Shown one piece after another: positions 63,131 through 64,000 of a stretch of DNA of 64,000 nt. Below the pieces are notes generated by a model that was not told the origin of the DNA, did not search any database, and worked only from the letters and a program-made list of their open reading frames with translations. Within the stretch, counting starts at the first letter, position 1. Each line of letters starts with the position of its first letter. A program made the position numbers and the translations under genes. Origin of the DNA: Symbiodinium natans (taxonomy: Eukaryota; Sar; Dinophyceae; Suessiales; Symbiodiniaceae). Where the stretch lies: assembly GCA_905221605.1 (NCBI GenBank), contig CAJNDS010002373.1:354001-418000 (forward strand). The letters are read 5' to 3'.

Positions 63131-64000
63131 ACCCCAACGGGGCCAAAAGCAGCTGAAAAGGCAGATGCTTCGAATGGGATGCCTAAACGGCAACTGCGCA
63201 GCTACAACTTGACAATAGGAATCGTACAACACATGTTATTGTCAAAAAACCATAACAATAAAAAATAGAAAATCGTAATCATAGCAATCATAGAAAGCAC
63301 GGAAATAGAGAGACAACCGAACAATGAAATGATGGTAGTACTGGCAATCATGTCAGTTCCATAGACCTTCCCAAGCAGGTGGTTCTGACTTTGAGGGAAA
63401 AGGAAAACACTGGTGTATTTGGGCTCTACGGCATGAGTCCGGCACAATTCAACACACCGCGCCTTCCAGCTCCAGCAGCTCTGGCAGGAGGCTGGGCGGC
63501 TCCTGGCTTCAATTGTCAAAGGGTCGGTGCCTTCCATCGGTGCTTTTGGGAGCTTCTAGGGGGTATACTTGGGCTTCAGCCAATCACAAGCCAAGCAAAC
63601 AAGCCTCAAAGTCATGTATCGGAATCCCTGATGCGCACGAGCCAAGCGCGGGGTGCCTCCAGCACGGGCACTTCGGATGGAGCAGCGCCTACACAAGAGG
63701 CTAGAACAGGGGGGACCCGTATGGCCTAAGCTTTGACAGCACTTCCCTCCCAAACCCCAAAACCCCAACACCCAAGAAGCCCTCGTCTCAAAGGCACCTG
63801 CAACTGAAACCCGATTCCACATGCCCTCGCGCCCCTCCCCTCCCCACGGGCGTAAAGTAGTGCGCTTCGGTGCGGCTGGCTGAACAAAGCTTGGTGCCGC
63901 CCACAAGGCTACCGTGACCTGAGACTTGGGTGGCATTTGTGTGGCGTGCAGTGGGTACAGGACAGCCTTGTCAGGCTTGTTTTGGGAGTTTGGGGGGCAG
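63131..64000. other. No recognisable gene
   Basis: Includes an AT-rich patch (63220-63350) and GC-rich sequence; the short open frames on both strands show no family motif. It could be intron or 5' flank of the unidentified 57-63 kb gene. Confidence 0.35.

Overview
This window looks like nuclear DNA of a dinoflagellate, most likely a Symbiodiniaceae-type alga. Coding sequence is broken into tiny exons (some 18-22 nt). The exons are found only by translating short stretches and recognising conserved protein families. Nearly every acceptor I placed is AG followed by G, and most donors are GC or GA rather than GT, as described for Symbiodinium. Telomere-like CCCTAAA patches and homopolymer tracts add to the picture. 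All host genes I could recognise lie on the minus strand.

Layout. (1) 2.4-14.9 kb: a SulP/STAS anion (sulfate) transporter gene in about 18 exons. One intron holds a second same-strand gene for a secreted protein (5.1-6.4 kb), apparently frameshifted. (2) 18.2-54.2 kb: a histidyl-tRNA synthetase (HisRS) gene of at least 24 exons spread over 36 kb. Its largest intron (24.25-50.07 kb) contains a 0.9-kb trinucleotide array and a glutathione-S-transferase-like gene (26.9-49.1 kb). That gene's 18-kb intron contains a gene for a large secreted/multi-membrane protein with polymorphic-outer-membrane-protein-like repeats (27.6-44.7 kb). (3) 57.4-63.1 kb: exons of at least one further minus-strand gene that I cannot name.

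The centre of the window is a complete plus-strand Ty1/copia-class LTR retrotransposon (32224-44621; 12,398 bp). It has identical 143-bp LTRs (TG...CA) and a perfect 5-bp target duplication, ATTTC. It sits exactly between the signal-peptide codons and the body of the Pmp-like gene; across the insertion the host reading frame is continuous. The result is a four-level nest: HisRS intron > GST-like gene intron > Pmp-like gene > retrotransposon.

The element is unusual. Gag carries two CCCH zinc fingers, followed by an aspartic protease, integrase, reverse transcriptase and RNase H. The polyprotein then continues for about 1,500 residues with a 2-oxoglutarate/Fe(II) oxygenase-like domain, an SGNH-hydrolase-like domain, a Tpt1/KptA RNA 2'-phosphotransferase-like domain and a zinc ribbon. 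A CCC-GNRA-GGG hairpin with conserved flanks recurs seven times inside it. Gag and pol are offset by a -1 frame, and a single in-frame TAA splits the RT/RNase H region. This nucleic-acid-modifying retroelement is my candidate for the undescribed system. The domain calls come from reading motifs by eye, without database searches.
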